A stretch of DNA of 64,000 nt from positions 32,246 through 96,245 of the forward strand of contig JBALWA010000009.1 of assembly GCA_036960305.1 (NCBI GenBank), read 5' to 3'. This document shows, in pieces, positions 53,927-63,071 of the stretch. Both the position numbers and the translations under genes were made by a program. The stretch's first letter is position 1. Each line of letters begins with the position of its first letter. Source of the DNA: JBALVT01 sp036960305 (lineage in GTDB: Bacteria > Pseudomonadota > Gammaproteobacteria > Pseudomonadales > Halieaceae). Below the pieces are notes generated by a model. It made no database searches. It was not told the DNA's origin and saw nothing but the letters and a program-made list of their open reading frames with translations.

Positions 53927-54540
53927 GGGCCGCCCTCTGGGCCGGCTGTTCAATCACAGCTTCGGCGGAGGAAAGCAGCACGCCAATTCAGGTGATCAGC
54001 CCTGAGGTAGACCGGCGTGAAATCACTGTGGATGCCATTGATACTGAGAACTTCGAAGTAGGCGCCTACGTGGGGATCCTCAGTATCCAGGACTTTGACG
54101 CCGCACCCGTCTACGGCGTTCGAGCGGCCTGGCATATCAACGAAGACTTCTTCTTTGAGGCCAATGTGGGCACCTCTGAAGGTGACCTCACAAGTTACGA
54201 AAAATTGAGCGGCGGTGCGCCATTGTTTGAAGATGACGAACGAGATTACAGCTACTACAACCTGAACCTTGGCTGGAACGCCCTCCCCGGCGAGATATTT
54301 TTCTTCGGAGGCCGCGCCATGAAATCCGACCTGTACTTCGTAGGTGGCGTTGGCAGCACTGAATTTCTCGATGACAGCTGGTTTACCGTGACAGTGGGTG
54401 CAGGCTATCGATTGCTGTTAAACGATTGGCTTACCTGGCGCATCGACGTGCGCGATCACATTTTCGACAGAGATACCTTTGGTGAAGACGAAACAACAAA
54501 CAATATCGAATTAAGCACAGGTATTACCTTTTTCTTCTAG
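53896..54540 (+). CDS. Outer-membrane beta-barrel, partner of the preceding gene
   Basis: 214 residues; its ATG lies 31 bp inside the end of the SH3-barrel gene, with AAGGGG seven bases upstream. Short signal peptide (ILLGAALWAGCSITASA). Barrel strands such as AAWHINEDFFFEANVGTSEG and TVGAGYRLLLNDWLTWRIDVR end in FFF, the outer-membrane sorting signal. Same family as the neighbour but without the SH3 domain. A tandem pair is known for OMP_myx_plus proteins. Confidence 0.75.
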   Translation: MENWNQRILLGAALWAGCSITASAEESSTPIQVISPEVDRREITVDAIDTENFEVGAYVGILSIQDFDAAPVYGVRAAWHINEDFFFEANVGTSEGDLTSYEKLSGGAPLFEDDERDYSYYNLNLGWNALPGEIFFFGGRAMKSDLYFVGGVGSTEFLDDSWFTVTVGAGYRLLLNDWLTWRIDVRDHIFDRDTFGEDETTNNIELSTGITFFF

Positions 54541-54565
54541 CCAATGCGATAAACGGAGATTTTCT

Positions 54566-55048
54566 ATGAAACACCTGGCCCTGCTCTACCTCTTAATCCT
54601 CTCTCCGCTAACACTGGCCGTTACCGCCAGTGGCCCTGCGGAAAACTTTACCCTGAAGAGCAACAGTGGCGAGAACATACGGCTGAGTGAATACCGGGGC
54701 CAGGTCGTATTGATCAACTTCTGGGCCTCCTGGTGCGGCCCCTGCCGTCAGGAAATGCCCCACCTGGATGCCATTCATCAAAAGTATGCCCCAATGGGCT
54801 TTACCGTATTCGGCATCAACGTGGAACAGGATCGCCAGGGGGCTGACAAGGTACTAAGAGATATCCCTGTCACTTTTCCGGTGCTGTTCGACGACAGCAA
54901 TGTAGTCAGTGAGTTGTATGACGTAGACGCCATGCCGGTGACGGTGTTGGTGGATAGAAAGGGTGAAATTCGGTTTATGCACCGGGGATACAAGCCCGGC
55001 TATGAAGAAGAGTACGATCAACAGGTCCGCCGCCTGATCAAGGAGTAG
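54566..55048 (+). CDS. TlpA-like periplasmic thioredoxin
   Basis: 160 residues, signal peptide to ~20. The redox site is WASWCGPCR with C57 and C60; VEQDRQGADKVLRD and AMPVTVLVDRKGEIRF (cis-Pro region) complete the TlpA/ResA fold. Such proteins keep cysteines reduced for cytochrome c maturation or other envelope proteins. Beside several CxxCH proteins, this is a likely role. GGAG precedes ATG; 25 bp after the barrel gene. Confidence 0.92.
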   Translation: MKHLALLYLLILSPLTLAVTASGPAENFTLKSNSGENIRLSEYRGQVVLINFWASWCGPCRQEMPHLDAIHQKYAPMGFTVFGINVEQDRQGADKVLRDIPVTFPVLFDDSNVVSELYDVDAMPVTVLVDRKGEIRFMHRGYKPGYEEEYDQQVRRLIKE

Positions 55049-55052
55049 CGCA

Positions 55053-55277
55053 ATGAACTTACGCCTGTTTTCAACCCTGCTACTGGCAGTATCGCTCCTG
55101 GCGGGATGCAGCCTCGAACCCTGGGTAAAACCCTACCAGCGGCAGCAACTGGCAGATCCGATTATGTCGATTGACCGCGACCCCATTGCCACAAGCTACA
55201 TGAATCATGTCTACCAGGCGCGCGAGGGGGCCCGTGGAGCGGAAGGTGGTGGAGGTGGTGGCTGTGGCTGTAACTAG
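55053..55277 (+). CDS. DUF4266 lipoprotein
   Basis: 74 residues; lipobox LLAGC (Cys19). The core WVKPYQRQQLADPIMSIDRDP is the DUF4266 signature and the tail is six glycines followed by CGCN. Short outer-membrane lipoprotein of unknown function, regularly paired with DUF3570. AAGGAG lies seven bases before ATG and overlaps the tlpA-like stop. Confidence 0.88.
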   Translation: MNLRLFSTLLLAVSLLAGCSLEPWVKPYQRQQLADPIMSIDRDPIATSYMNHVYQAREGARGAEGGGGGGCGCN

Positions 55278-56409
55278 AGGTCTTCTGGCCACACTCTCCT
55301 GCATTGCGCTCTACTCGCAGGCAGCGCAACTTCCCGAGGAACGCGGGGATGCCATGTACCACAGCTATGATGGCGGTGGCGTCACGGTGGACGGGCCGTC
55401 CTTACTGGTACGTAAGAACTTCAAGGAGACCGTCTCCGTCAGCGCCAACTATTATGTAGACAATATCAGCAGTGCGTCCATTGATGTGGTCACCAGTGGC
55501 GCCTCGGCCTACAGCGAAAAGCGCACAGAGTATTCAGTGGGCGCAAACTACCTCTACGACAAGAGTATTGTCAGCGCCGGCCTATCCAACAGCGACGAGA
55601 GCGACTATCAAGCCGACACCTACTTCTTCAGTGTCAGTCAGGATTTCTTTGGCGACCTGAGCAATATCACCTTTGGCTACGCCCGGAGTGAAGACGAGGT
55701 CTATCAAAACGGCAACAATGACTTTGCTGAGGAAATCGAGCGAGATAGCTTTCGCCTCAGCTTTAACCAGATTGTCACGCCAACGCTGATCATGGGCATC
55801 AACTACGAACTCATCACCGACGAGGGTTATCTCAACAACCCCTACCGCAGCTATCGATACCTGACCGACCCTCTGGACACCAGTGCCGGCTACCAGTTAG
55901 AGCAGGAAGTTTACCCGGCTACACGCACCAGCGATGCAGTGGCGCTGCGCTTCATGTATCACCTGCCCTGGCGCGCAAGTCTGGGTGGCAATTACCGATT
56001 CTTCACTGATGACTGGGGAATTGATGCGCACAGCGGGCAATTGGGGTACACCCATGTGCTGAGGGATCACTGGACATTGGACTTTAAGTACCGCTACTAC
56101 CAACAAACGGCTGCTGACTTTTACAGTGATCTATTCCTGTTCCCCTCACAGGACGAAAAAGACTATCGAGCACGGGATAAGGAGTTGAGTGAATTTGACA
56201 ATCACACCCTATCCTTCCACCTCAGCTACGACAGGCCGCTACAAAATCGCTGGACTGACAGGGCCGGCGTTTCCCTGCAATTGGACCGTATCTGGTTCAG
56301 CTATGACAACTTCAGCGACCTGACAGATGTAGACGCAGAGCCCGGCACGGAATCTCTGTACGAATTTGAAGCGGATGTTATCAAACTGCTCTTTACGGTG
56401 TGGTACTGA
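55264..56409 (+). CDS. DUF3570 outer-membrane protein
   Basis: GTG at 55264 is preferred: the GGAGG at 55251-55255 lies inside the glycine codons of DUF4266, and the result begins MAVTRGLLATLSCIALYSQA, the usual DUF3570 leader. 381 residues. Strand-rich body (ETVSVSANYYVDNISSAS, YSVGANYLYDKSIVSAGLS) ends DVIKLLFTVWY, an outer-membrane barrel signature. Overlaps DUF4266 by 14 bp and apbE (other strand) by 17 bp at its end. Confidence 0.88.
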   Translation: MAVTRGLLATLSCIALYSQAAQLPEERGDAMYHSYDGGGVTVDGPSLLVRKNFKETVSVSANYYVDNISSASIDVVTSGASAYSEKRTEYSVGANYLYDKSIVSAGLSNSDESDYQADTYFFSVSQDFFGDLSNITFGYARSEDEVYQNGNNDFAEEIERDSFRLSFNQIVTPTLIMGINYELITDEGYLNNPYRSYRYLTDPLDTSAGYQLEQEVYPATRTSDAVALRFMYHLPWRASLGGNYRFFTDDWGIDAHSGQLGYTHVLRDHWTLDFKYRYYQQTAADFYSDLFLFPSQDEKDYRARDKELSEFDNHTLSFHLSYDRPLQNRWTDRAGVSLQLDRIWFSYDNFSDLTDVDAEPGTESLYEFEADVIKLLFTVWY

Positions 56410-57391
56410 GTAAAAGCTCGGCTGAATAGTGCAGCTTGCCGCTGCCGTCGATCACAATCGCATCTACGCCCGGTAAGCGGTTCACCAAAGCAAGGCCACG
56501 CTCTACGCCGAGCACGAACACCATGGTGGACAGTGCGTCACTGTCTATCGCAAGTGGCGCTATCACACTGGCACTTTGAACGGTCGATGCAGATTGCCCG
56601 GTTTGGGGGTCCAGGATATGGTGAAAACGTACGCCGTCCTCAACAAAAAAACGTTCGTAATCTCCAGACGTTGAGATCGCCGTATCTTGCAGGGGGATCT
56701 TGGCAGCATATTCGCCGGGCTTGCGCGGGTGCCTGATGCCGATGGTACGCGGTCTGTCACCCCGGTTGCCCAGAACACGGCTATCGCCGCCAGCGCTAAC
56801 TACGGCAGCCTCGATACCTTCCTCCAGCAATATTTCAATACCCCGATCTACCGCATAGCCCTTGGCAATACCCCCAAGATCGATTTGCAAGCCGGCGTTA
56901 TTGAACACTATGGTCCCCTTGGCGGCATCGACCCCGATTGCCCGATAGTCGACAGCGGGCAAACTTTTCTCCAGAAGTTCTTGATCAGGGGCCCGCCCTT
57001 GCCGGTAGTCGAAATGCTGTCCCACCGAAGCAAAACTGATATCGAAAGCGCCCTCACTCAGCTCTGAGTAATGCTGCGCTCGCAATACCACGGCGATGAT
57101 TTCCGGATCCGCCGCGACAGGACCACTGGCAGCGTTTCGGTTGATATACGAAAGGCCGCTTTGCGGATTCCAGGGGTTCATCAATACATCGAGGCGCGCG
57201 ACCTCATCAAAAACCTTGCCGATTGCCCGTTCCCCGGCCTCTACATCCTCAGACCAGATCTCAACACCGACCGCAGTGCCCATGAGCGTGCGTTCCTCGC
57301 GCAGCCACTCGGCGCTCGCCTGGGTGGGCAATATGAATAAAAGCAGCGGAATACTCAATGCCGAGGCGATCCGAAGGACAAAGTTCAACAT
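56393..57391 (-). CDS. apbE: FAD:protein FMN transferase ApbE
   Basis: 332 residues with a signal peptide (LLLFILPTQASA). Family motifs are present: RTLMGTAVGVEIW, DLGGIAKGYAVDRG, VVSAGGDSRVLG, STSGDYERFF, HHILDPQTG and DSDALSTMVFVLG. It attaches FMN to Thr/Ser of exported proteins. No FMN-binding target with a full DxxSGAT-type motif was found in the window. Convergent with DUF3570, and 44 bp downstream of the TonB receptor. Confidence 0.95.
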   Translation of the reverse strand: MLNFVLRIASALSIPLLLFILPTQASAEWLREERTLMGTAVGVEIWSEDVEAGERAIGKVFDEVARLDVLMNPWNPQSGLSYINRNAASGPVAADPEIIAVVLRAQHYSELSEGAFDISFASVGQHFDYRQGRAPDQELLEKSLPAVDYRAIGVDAAKGTIVFNNAGLQIDLGGIAKGYAVDRGIEILLEEGIEAAVVSAGGDSRVLGNRGDRPRTIGIRHPRKPGEYAAKIPLQDTAISTSGDYERFFVEDGVRFHHILDPQTGQSASTVQSASVIAPLAIDSDALSTMVFVLGVERGLALVNRLPGVDAIVIDGSGKLHYSAELLLSTTP

Positions 57392-57435
57392 GACCCGCGG
57401 CGACCTCTCTTCAATCGGTATGTTGCCACCATTGG

Positions 57436-59805
57436 CTAGTAGAAATTGTAGCTAAGCTGCAGTGCGACGCTACGAGGTCGATCGACAACACCGTAATAGG
57501 TACCCTCAAAATCAGGGATATTCCAGGTAGGCGAATTGCTGGAACCGAATGGCACGGAGGTACCGGTAGAGTACGTAGTTTCATCGGTCAGGTTCTTACC
57601 GATAAGCGCCACCTCCCAACGACCATCTGGCGGGGTTAAGGCGATCCGGGCATTAATCTTCCAGTAGGCATCCTGCACTGTGCTGGGGTCGAGATCCGCC
57701 GCCAGGAAATAGTCATCGCGGAAGTTGGCATCCAGGGTGAACAGCATATCCAGACTGTCGCCCAGGTGCGCGGTGTAGGTGCCGCTGAGCGCGGCGGTCC
57801 ACTTGGGCGCGTAATTGACGGTCTCACCTGACAGGTCATTGACGCAGCCCGCGGAGTGGCCCGTGTCGACGATCCATTGCGCCAACTGCGGGTTGTTACA
57901 AGGTGCGCCGTCGTAGTCGTCATATTGATAATCCAGCCAGGCCAGAGAGCCGGAGACCACAAGAGCTTCACTCAACAGCCAGCGCGTATCCAATTCAACC
58001 CCCTGGGTCGTCGCTTCCGCCGCATTGCTGACATTAAACCCCGCCACGCCATCAAAGACGCTGACCTGTAAATCTTCAAACTGGGTGTAAAAAATAGCTA
58101 TATTAAGATTACCCCGCCCCCCCATCAGCGTCATTTTCGAACCAATTTCGTAGCTGATCGCTGATTCGGGATCAAACTCCAGGGTACCCAAGTCATTGCC
58201 ATTCGAATGTGTGGAGTCATAGCCGCCGCCTTTGAAGCCTTTGCTGGCGGAAACGTAGGTCATAATGTCGTCATTCGCATTCCACTCCAGGGCCACCATG
58301 GGCGACCAATCATCCTCGGAGCGATCAGGGCTGACTTCATAGGGTACAGCGTTTAAACGATCCTGCCAGATTAGACTCAGTGCCACGGGGTTCATCGGCC
58401 CCTGGTCAAAGTCAGTAATGCGAACCTCCCGGTCCAGCTCCTTCTTCTCATAGCTGTATCGCAATCCAAATTTCAGGCGCCAATCATTGTTAAAGGAAAA
58501 GTTGCCCTGAAAGAAGGCCGATGCTGTGTCGGCCGTCTGGTCGTAGTCCGCATGCCTAAACCCATCGGCACCGAGCGCACCCGCCAGGGGCGACAGAGTC
58601 GAGAATTGGAAGCCTATGGGTTGAGCAATGTCCACATTGGCGGTCTGCAGGTAGATTCCGGTAATATAATCAAATCGCGAATCCGCGGGTGAGACCAATC
58701 GCAGCTCTTGACTCCACTGGACGAAATCTTCCTGCCCGCCGGTGGAGTTGATTAGATTTGAGTCAGTAAAGTCGAGGTCGGCATTTGAGTCGAATTCGTA
58801 CGCAGAGTAGCCGGTGATTGACGTCAGGGTATGCTCTCCGAAAGCAAAATCCATTTGCAGCATGGCGTTATCAATAGTGATCTCGGACGCAGTAGTATTG
58901 TTACCCAGCGGGGCACTATTACCGTAATTGGTCTTGAAGTTTTGCCTGGCATCTATGTCCGTCAGGTGAGGTGGCACCAGTGTGCCTGTTAGCGGGTCTA
59001 TCGTTTGGCTTTTCTGATATATTTCATAGGCGGCACCGTCCTGCTCACGATCACTTCTTTGAGCCTTAAAGAAGATGCTCAAGTTATCCGTGGGTTCAAA
59101 TACCAGGCCCAGTCTGGCGGCGTAATCGGTCGTCGCCGGTCCATCCTCTCCGTCATATTCGTTTTCCACCCAGCCATCCTGGTCCGCACCGTAAAGTGAC
59201 AGCCTCGCGGCGACGCTATCGCCCAACACGCCATTCACATAGCCCTGTAACTGATGTTCATTCTCCGAACCAAGGAGGCCGGAAACACGAGCGGAGGATT
59301 CAAAATCCGGGCGATTGCTGCTGATGCTAACCGCTCCAGCAGAGGTATTCTTACCGAACAGGATAGATTGCGGCCCCTTCAGCACTTCAACCCTGGAAAG
59401 ATCGAACATGGGCGCCAGGGTTTGCCTTGCACGGCCCAAATAGATTCCGTCAAAAAACGTGCCTACCGACTGTTCGAAACCGGCGTTGGGTGCCGAACCA
59501 ATACCGCGGATATACACGACATTGGATGTGGGCGTTGCCACCTGATAAAAGTTCGGCACATACTGGGACATCTCCTGCAGGTTCTTCAGGTCAGCCGAGT
59601 TGAGTTTGTCGCCAGAAAGAACACTGACGGCGATGGGGACATCCTGCAGGCTCTCTGTACGTTTTTGCGCGGTGACGACCACCTCTTCCAAAGCCAGGCC
59701 ACTTTGCGCCAGCACTGATTGTGCGCCCAGTGAAGCGTACAGGGATATACTGACCGCCAGGGTCTTACGCAGGCAGCCGTGCAGAGAAGATGCAAGAATA
59801 GGCAT
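57436..59805 (-). CDS. TonB-dependent outer-membrane receptor
   Basis: The ATG at 59805 gives a signal peptide (KTLAVSISLYASLGAQSVLA) and 789 residues; an in-frame start 90 bp upstream has no leader. The TonB-box region is LALEEVVVTAQKR, the plug starts SLQDVPIAVSVLSGDKL, and the barrel ends in the usual aromatic residue (LQLSYNFY). Similar to receptors annotated for complex organic ligands in marine gammaproteobacteria; ligand unknown. No clear ribosome site. It is upstream of apbE on the same strand. Confidence 0.9.
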   Translation of the reverse strand: MPILASSLHGCLRKTLAVSISLYASLGAQSVLAQSGLALEEVVVTAQKRTESLQDVPIAVSVLSGDKLNSADLKNLQEMSQYVPNFYQVATPTSNVVYIRGIGSAPNAGFEQSVGTFFDGIYLGRARQTLAPMFDLSRVEVLKGPQSILFGKNTSAGAVSISSNRPDFESSARVSGLLGSENEHQLQGYVNGVLGDSVAARLSLYGADQDGWVENEYDGEDGPATTDYAARLGLVFEPTDNLSIFFKAQRSDREQDGAAYEIYQKSQTIDPLTGTLVPPHLTDIDARQNFKTNYGNSAPLGNNTTASEITIDNAMLQMDFAFGEHTLTSITGYSAYEFDSNADLDFTDSNLINSTGGQEDFVQWSQELRLVSPADSRFDYITGIYLQTANVDIAQPIGFQFSTLSPLAGALGADGFRHADYDQTADTASAFFQGNFSFNNDWRLKFGLRYSYEKKELDREVRITDFDQGPMNPVALSLIWQDRLNAVPYEVSPDRSEDDWSPMVALEWNANDDIMTYVSASKGFKGGGYDSTHSNGNDLGTLEFDPESAISYEIGSKMTLMGGRGNLNIAIFYTQFEDLQVSVFDGVAGFNVSNAAEATTQGVELDTRWLLSEALVVSGSLAWLDYQYDDYDGAPCNNPQLAQWIVDTGHSAGCVNDLSGETVNYAPKWTAALSGTYTAHLGDSLDMLFTLDANFRDDYFLAADLDPSTVQDAYWKINARIALTPPDGRWEVALIGKNLTDETTYSTGTSVPFGSSNSPTWNIPDFEGTYYGVVDRPRSVALQLSYNFY

Positions 59806-59982
59806 AGCTAGTGACCAAATTATTATAGTGACCTGAGTATCCGGCGAAGCTACGAAAAAATCAACGCTCCAGAAGGTGAAGGATTTGGCAAACATTCGCC
59901 AGTTTATGCGCTATGATACGGGCAAAAGTCTACCTGGCAGAAGCCTATCTGGCGCTAGGCACACCACATAAAGGCATCCGAT

Positions 59983-61875
59983 ATGATACGACCAACGACG
60001 ATATTCCTGACGGCTCTGTGTTCCAGCCTGGCTCCGGCTGCGTTCGCCGAAGAGGCTAAGCAGTTGCTGTTTGGCGATACCCACTTGCACACCTCCTACT
60101 CCTTTGATGCCTATTTAAATAAAAACCAGACCGCCACCCCGGACACCGCCTACCGTTGGGCCAGGGGGCTGCCGGTAATACACCCTTTCAATCGCTCGCG
60201 GGTCCAAATCAACACGCCGCTGGACTTCCTCGTTGTGTCCGACCACGCCGAACTCATGGGCGTCATCCGGGCGATCAATTCGGGTACCGCCCAGCAGGAT
60301 GATCTGGGTTGGCTGGATTCACTGAAAAGCTGGTTCAGCGTCACCATGCTAAATCGCGCCATCGAAACAGGGGATGGCGGCGCCATCTTCAATGACTTAC
60401 TTCCCAAGTCGGCCTCAGATCCAGATGCTGACCCCGTCACCGCAGTTGATAATGTCATGCCCGAAAGCCCCTTCGGCGACACTCTGGCAATGGAAACGAC
60501 TGCCTGGCACGAAATAGTCGACGCCGCCGAGCGCCATAACAAGCCTGGAGAATTCACGAGTTTTATCGGCTGGGAGTGGAGTTCAATACCCTCCGGCGCC
60601 AATCTACACCGTATCGTCTTCACACCAGATGGCGGCGATAAAGCCAAGCAGTTCGTGCCCTTTGGCTCGGACCAGAGCCAGTACCCCGAGGACCTGTGGC
60701 AGTGGCTGGAGGACACCCGCGACAGAACTGGAACACGCTTCCTCGCCATGCCTCACAACGCCAACATATCCAAGGGCTTCATGTACGCTGAAACAACCTT
60801 AACGGGCGCTCCCATCACGCCCGAGTATGCGCGCCGCCGTATGCTTTGGGAGCCTATTTCCGAGATCACACAAATCAAGGGTGACTCAGAGACGCACCCC
60901 AGCCTGTCGCCTGAGGATGAATTCGCAGATTTCGAAACCTACGAGCACTATATCCAACAGGACCTGCAGGATTACAAGGCCACCCCCGCCGACTATGCGC
61001 GCTCTGCACTTAAAACAGGCCTGGCTCTGGAGCAAAAAACGGGCGTCAACCCCTACCAGTTCGGTGTCATCGGTTCGACTGACTCACACTCGGGCCTCGC
61101 TTCTGCTGAAGAAAACAACTTCTGGGGCAAGTTTGCCCGGGATTCCACGCCCGAGACCAAGCGCAGCAATGACAAACTGGGCGGCGGCAGAGTTACGGGC
61201 TGGAGCATGTCTGCCTCCGGGCTCGCGGCGGTCTGGGCCAAAGACAACAGCCGCGAAGAGATCTTTGCCGCTTTCCAGCGCAAGGAGGTCTACGGCACCA
61301 CGGGCACGCGATTACAGGTGCGCGTATTCGGTGGTTGGAATTTCGATGCCGAGCTACTGGATTCCCCCGATTTCGCCACCCTGGGCTATCAGCATGGAGT
61401 CCCTATGGGGGGGCAACTGAAGGCATCAGCCCGCACCGAGGAAACCCCCGCCCCACAGATGTTGATTCGCGCCTCCAAGGATGCAAACGATGCCAACCTC
61501 GATAGGGTTCAGGTAATCAAAGGCTGGATAGACAACGCTGGGGAGCAACAGGAGAAAGTCTACAACGTGGCATGGTCAGGTGAACGCCAATTGGATGGGA
61601 ATGGAAAACTGCCCGCCGTGGGAAATACGGTCAATCTCGAAACGGCCCAGTATGACAATAGCATTGGCTCAGAGCAGCTGTCCGCTCTATGGACAGATCC
61701 AGACTTTGATGCAGGTCAATCGGCATTTTACTATGTGCGAGTACTACAAATTCCTACGCCCAGACACTCACTTTATGATGGCATCGCGCTGCAAACGCCA
61801 CCCCCCGAGGAGGGCCCCGCAACCTTGCAGGAAAGAGCCTACACCTCCGCTATCTGGTACAGCCCGGGGAGCTGA
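59983..61875 (+). CDS. DUF3604 family exported hydrolase
   Basis: 630 residues; signal peptide to ~23 (APAAFA). It opens LLFGDTHLHTSYSFDAYLNK, an HxH metal site of PHP-like type, and continues VVSDHAEL, IGWEWSS, NANISKGFMY and GSTDSHSG, all in keeping with DUF3604. Common in marine bacteria near TonB receptors; proposed phosphoesterase-type activity but unproven. AAAGG lies eight bases before ATG. Confidence 0.9.
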   Translation: MIRPTTIFLTALCSSLAPAAFAEEAKQLLFGDTHLHTSYSFDAYLNKNQTATPDTAYRWARGLPVIHPFNRSRVQINTPLDFLVVSDHAELMGVIRAINSGTAQQDDLGWLDSLKSWFSVTMLNRAIETGDGGAIFNDLLPKSASDPDADPVTAVDNVMPESPFGDTLAMETTAWHEIVDAAERHNKPGEFTSFIGWEWSSIPSGANLHRIVFTPDGGDKAKQFVPFGSDQSQYPEDLWQWLEDTRDRTGTRFLAMPHNANISKGFMYAETTLTGAPITPEYARRRMLWEPISEITQIKGDSETHPSLSPEDEFADFETYEHYIQQDLQDYKATPADYARSALKTGLALEQKTGVNPYQFGVIGSTDSHSGLASAEENNFWGKFARDSTPETKRSNDKLGGGRVTGWSMSASGLAAVWAKDNSREEIFAAFQRKEVYGTTGTRLQVRVFGGWNFDAELLDSPDFATLGYQHGVPMGGQLKASARTEETPAPQMLIRASKDANDANLDRVQVIKGWIDNAGEQQEKVYNVAWSGERQLDGNGKLPAVGNTVNLETAQYDNSIGSEQLSALWTDPDFDAGQSAFYYVRVLQIPTPRHSLYDGIALQTPPPEEGPATLQERAYTSAIWYSPGS

Positions 61876-61879
61876 CTAT

Positions 61880-63031
61880 TTAGGGAGACAGTACCTGTGG
61901 CTTGGGGTGAAAGAATTCCAGGATATTTTCACGCTGAGCCATAGCATCGCGGTAGCCGCAATCTATCAACTCTTCGCAAAAAGCCTTTTCGAACATTAGA
62001 TAACTAGCCAGACTGGAACCGCCACCGCGCTCAGTCGCACCGATCACCTTCAGCGCCAGACGCATGGCCCAGGGCAGGTCTTTCAAGTGTTTGGCAGCGA
62101 TCTCATCGAACTCAACGGTTGGGTAAATGGCCAACAAGTCGATGGTTCGCATATTACCCGGCGTGCTGTGAGGGTTTTCATTCTGTGCGTAAGCTACCAG
62201 GTCATTGACCTTTACCAGGGTATCCAGATCATGTTCCAGGCTATCAATAAAGGCACTATTGAAGATGTGACTAATCATTTGCGCCAGCGAGGGTGAATGT
62301 GTTTCCTCCTCATGCCGGGGCACATTCCTGGCATTACCGCTTACGCCGATAACCAACACCCGATCAGCACCCATTCGAATAACCGGGCTGATAGGCGCCA
62401 ACTGGCGCAGGGCACCGTCACCAAAATATTCGCGACTTATTTTTTCCGCGGGCAGAACAGCGGGTATTGCCGATGACCCCAGTATATGGCTGACAGTTAG
62501 CTCAGCGGGAATACCCACTCTTCGGCCCTGCCGCCATTTTTCCATCTCCGGCCGCCCCTGGAAAAAGGTGACACTCTCGCCGGAACTGTAGCCCGTAGCG
62601 GACACACCGACAGCATCCAGATAGCCCTTATCGATTCGTTTCTGGATATTTTTGAACTGAATCAGTTGGCCCAGCAGTTCCCGTAAAGGGTCATTATTCA
62701 GCAGTGAAAGAGGACGCTTACGACCAATACCCCGGTTGAAAAGAGACCCCACCAGCCCCCCGAGGCCGCGAAGTAAATCCCATGCCCCCGCTTTGTAGAC
62801 TTTATCGACGTGTAGCGAACGCCAGATCTTCTCAACTTTCTTGACTGCCAGGCGAAAATTATTCGCGGATGCAGCCAGAGCCACCGCATTCACCGCGCCA
62901 GCGGAGGTACCACTGATAATGGAAAAGGGGTTGCGGGCGTCCTTGGCGTGCAAGTCGGCAATCGCTTTCAACACACCGACCTGGTAAGCCCCTCGCGCGC
63001 CGCCCCCCGAAAGAACTAGTGCAGGTTTCAT
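61880..63031 (-). CDS. Patatin-like phospholipase
   Basis: 383 residues, no signal peptide. Oxyanion motif GGGARGAYQVGVL (9-21), nucleophile Ser43 in GTSAG, and catalytic Asp205 in GDGA. A serine-aspartate lipase acting on phospholipids or acyl esters, RssA-like in the first half; the C-terminal ~100 residues are family-variable. Its stop is only four bases from the DUF3604 stop (convergent). Confidence 0.92.
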   Translation of the reverse strand: MKPALVLSGGGARGAYQVGVLKAIADLHAKDARNPFSIISGTSAGAVNAVALAASANNFRLAVKKVEKIWRSLHVDKVYKAGAWDLLRGLGGLVGSLFNRGIGRKRPLSLLNNDPLRELLGQLIQFKNIQKRIDKGYLDAVGVSATGYSSGESVTFFQGRPEMEKWRQGRRVGIPAELTVSHILGSSAIPAVLPAEKISREYFGDGALRQLAPISPVIRMGADRVLVIGVSGNARNVPRHEEETHSPSLAQMISHIFNSAFIDSLEHDLDTLVKVNDLVAYAQNENPHSTPGNMRTIDLLAIYPTVEFDEIAAKHLKDLPWAMRLALKVIGATERGGGSSLASYLMFEKAFCEELIDCGYRDAMAQRENILEFFHPKPQVLSP

Positions 63032-63071
63032 TTAAGTATTGTGGCCTAGTGGCTTCCTCTTGTCAGCAGGT

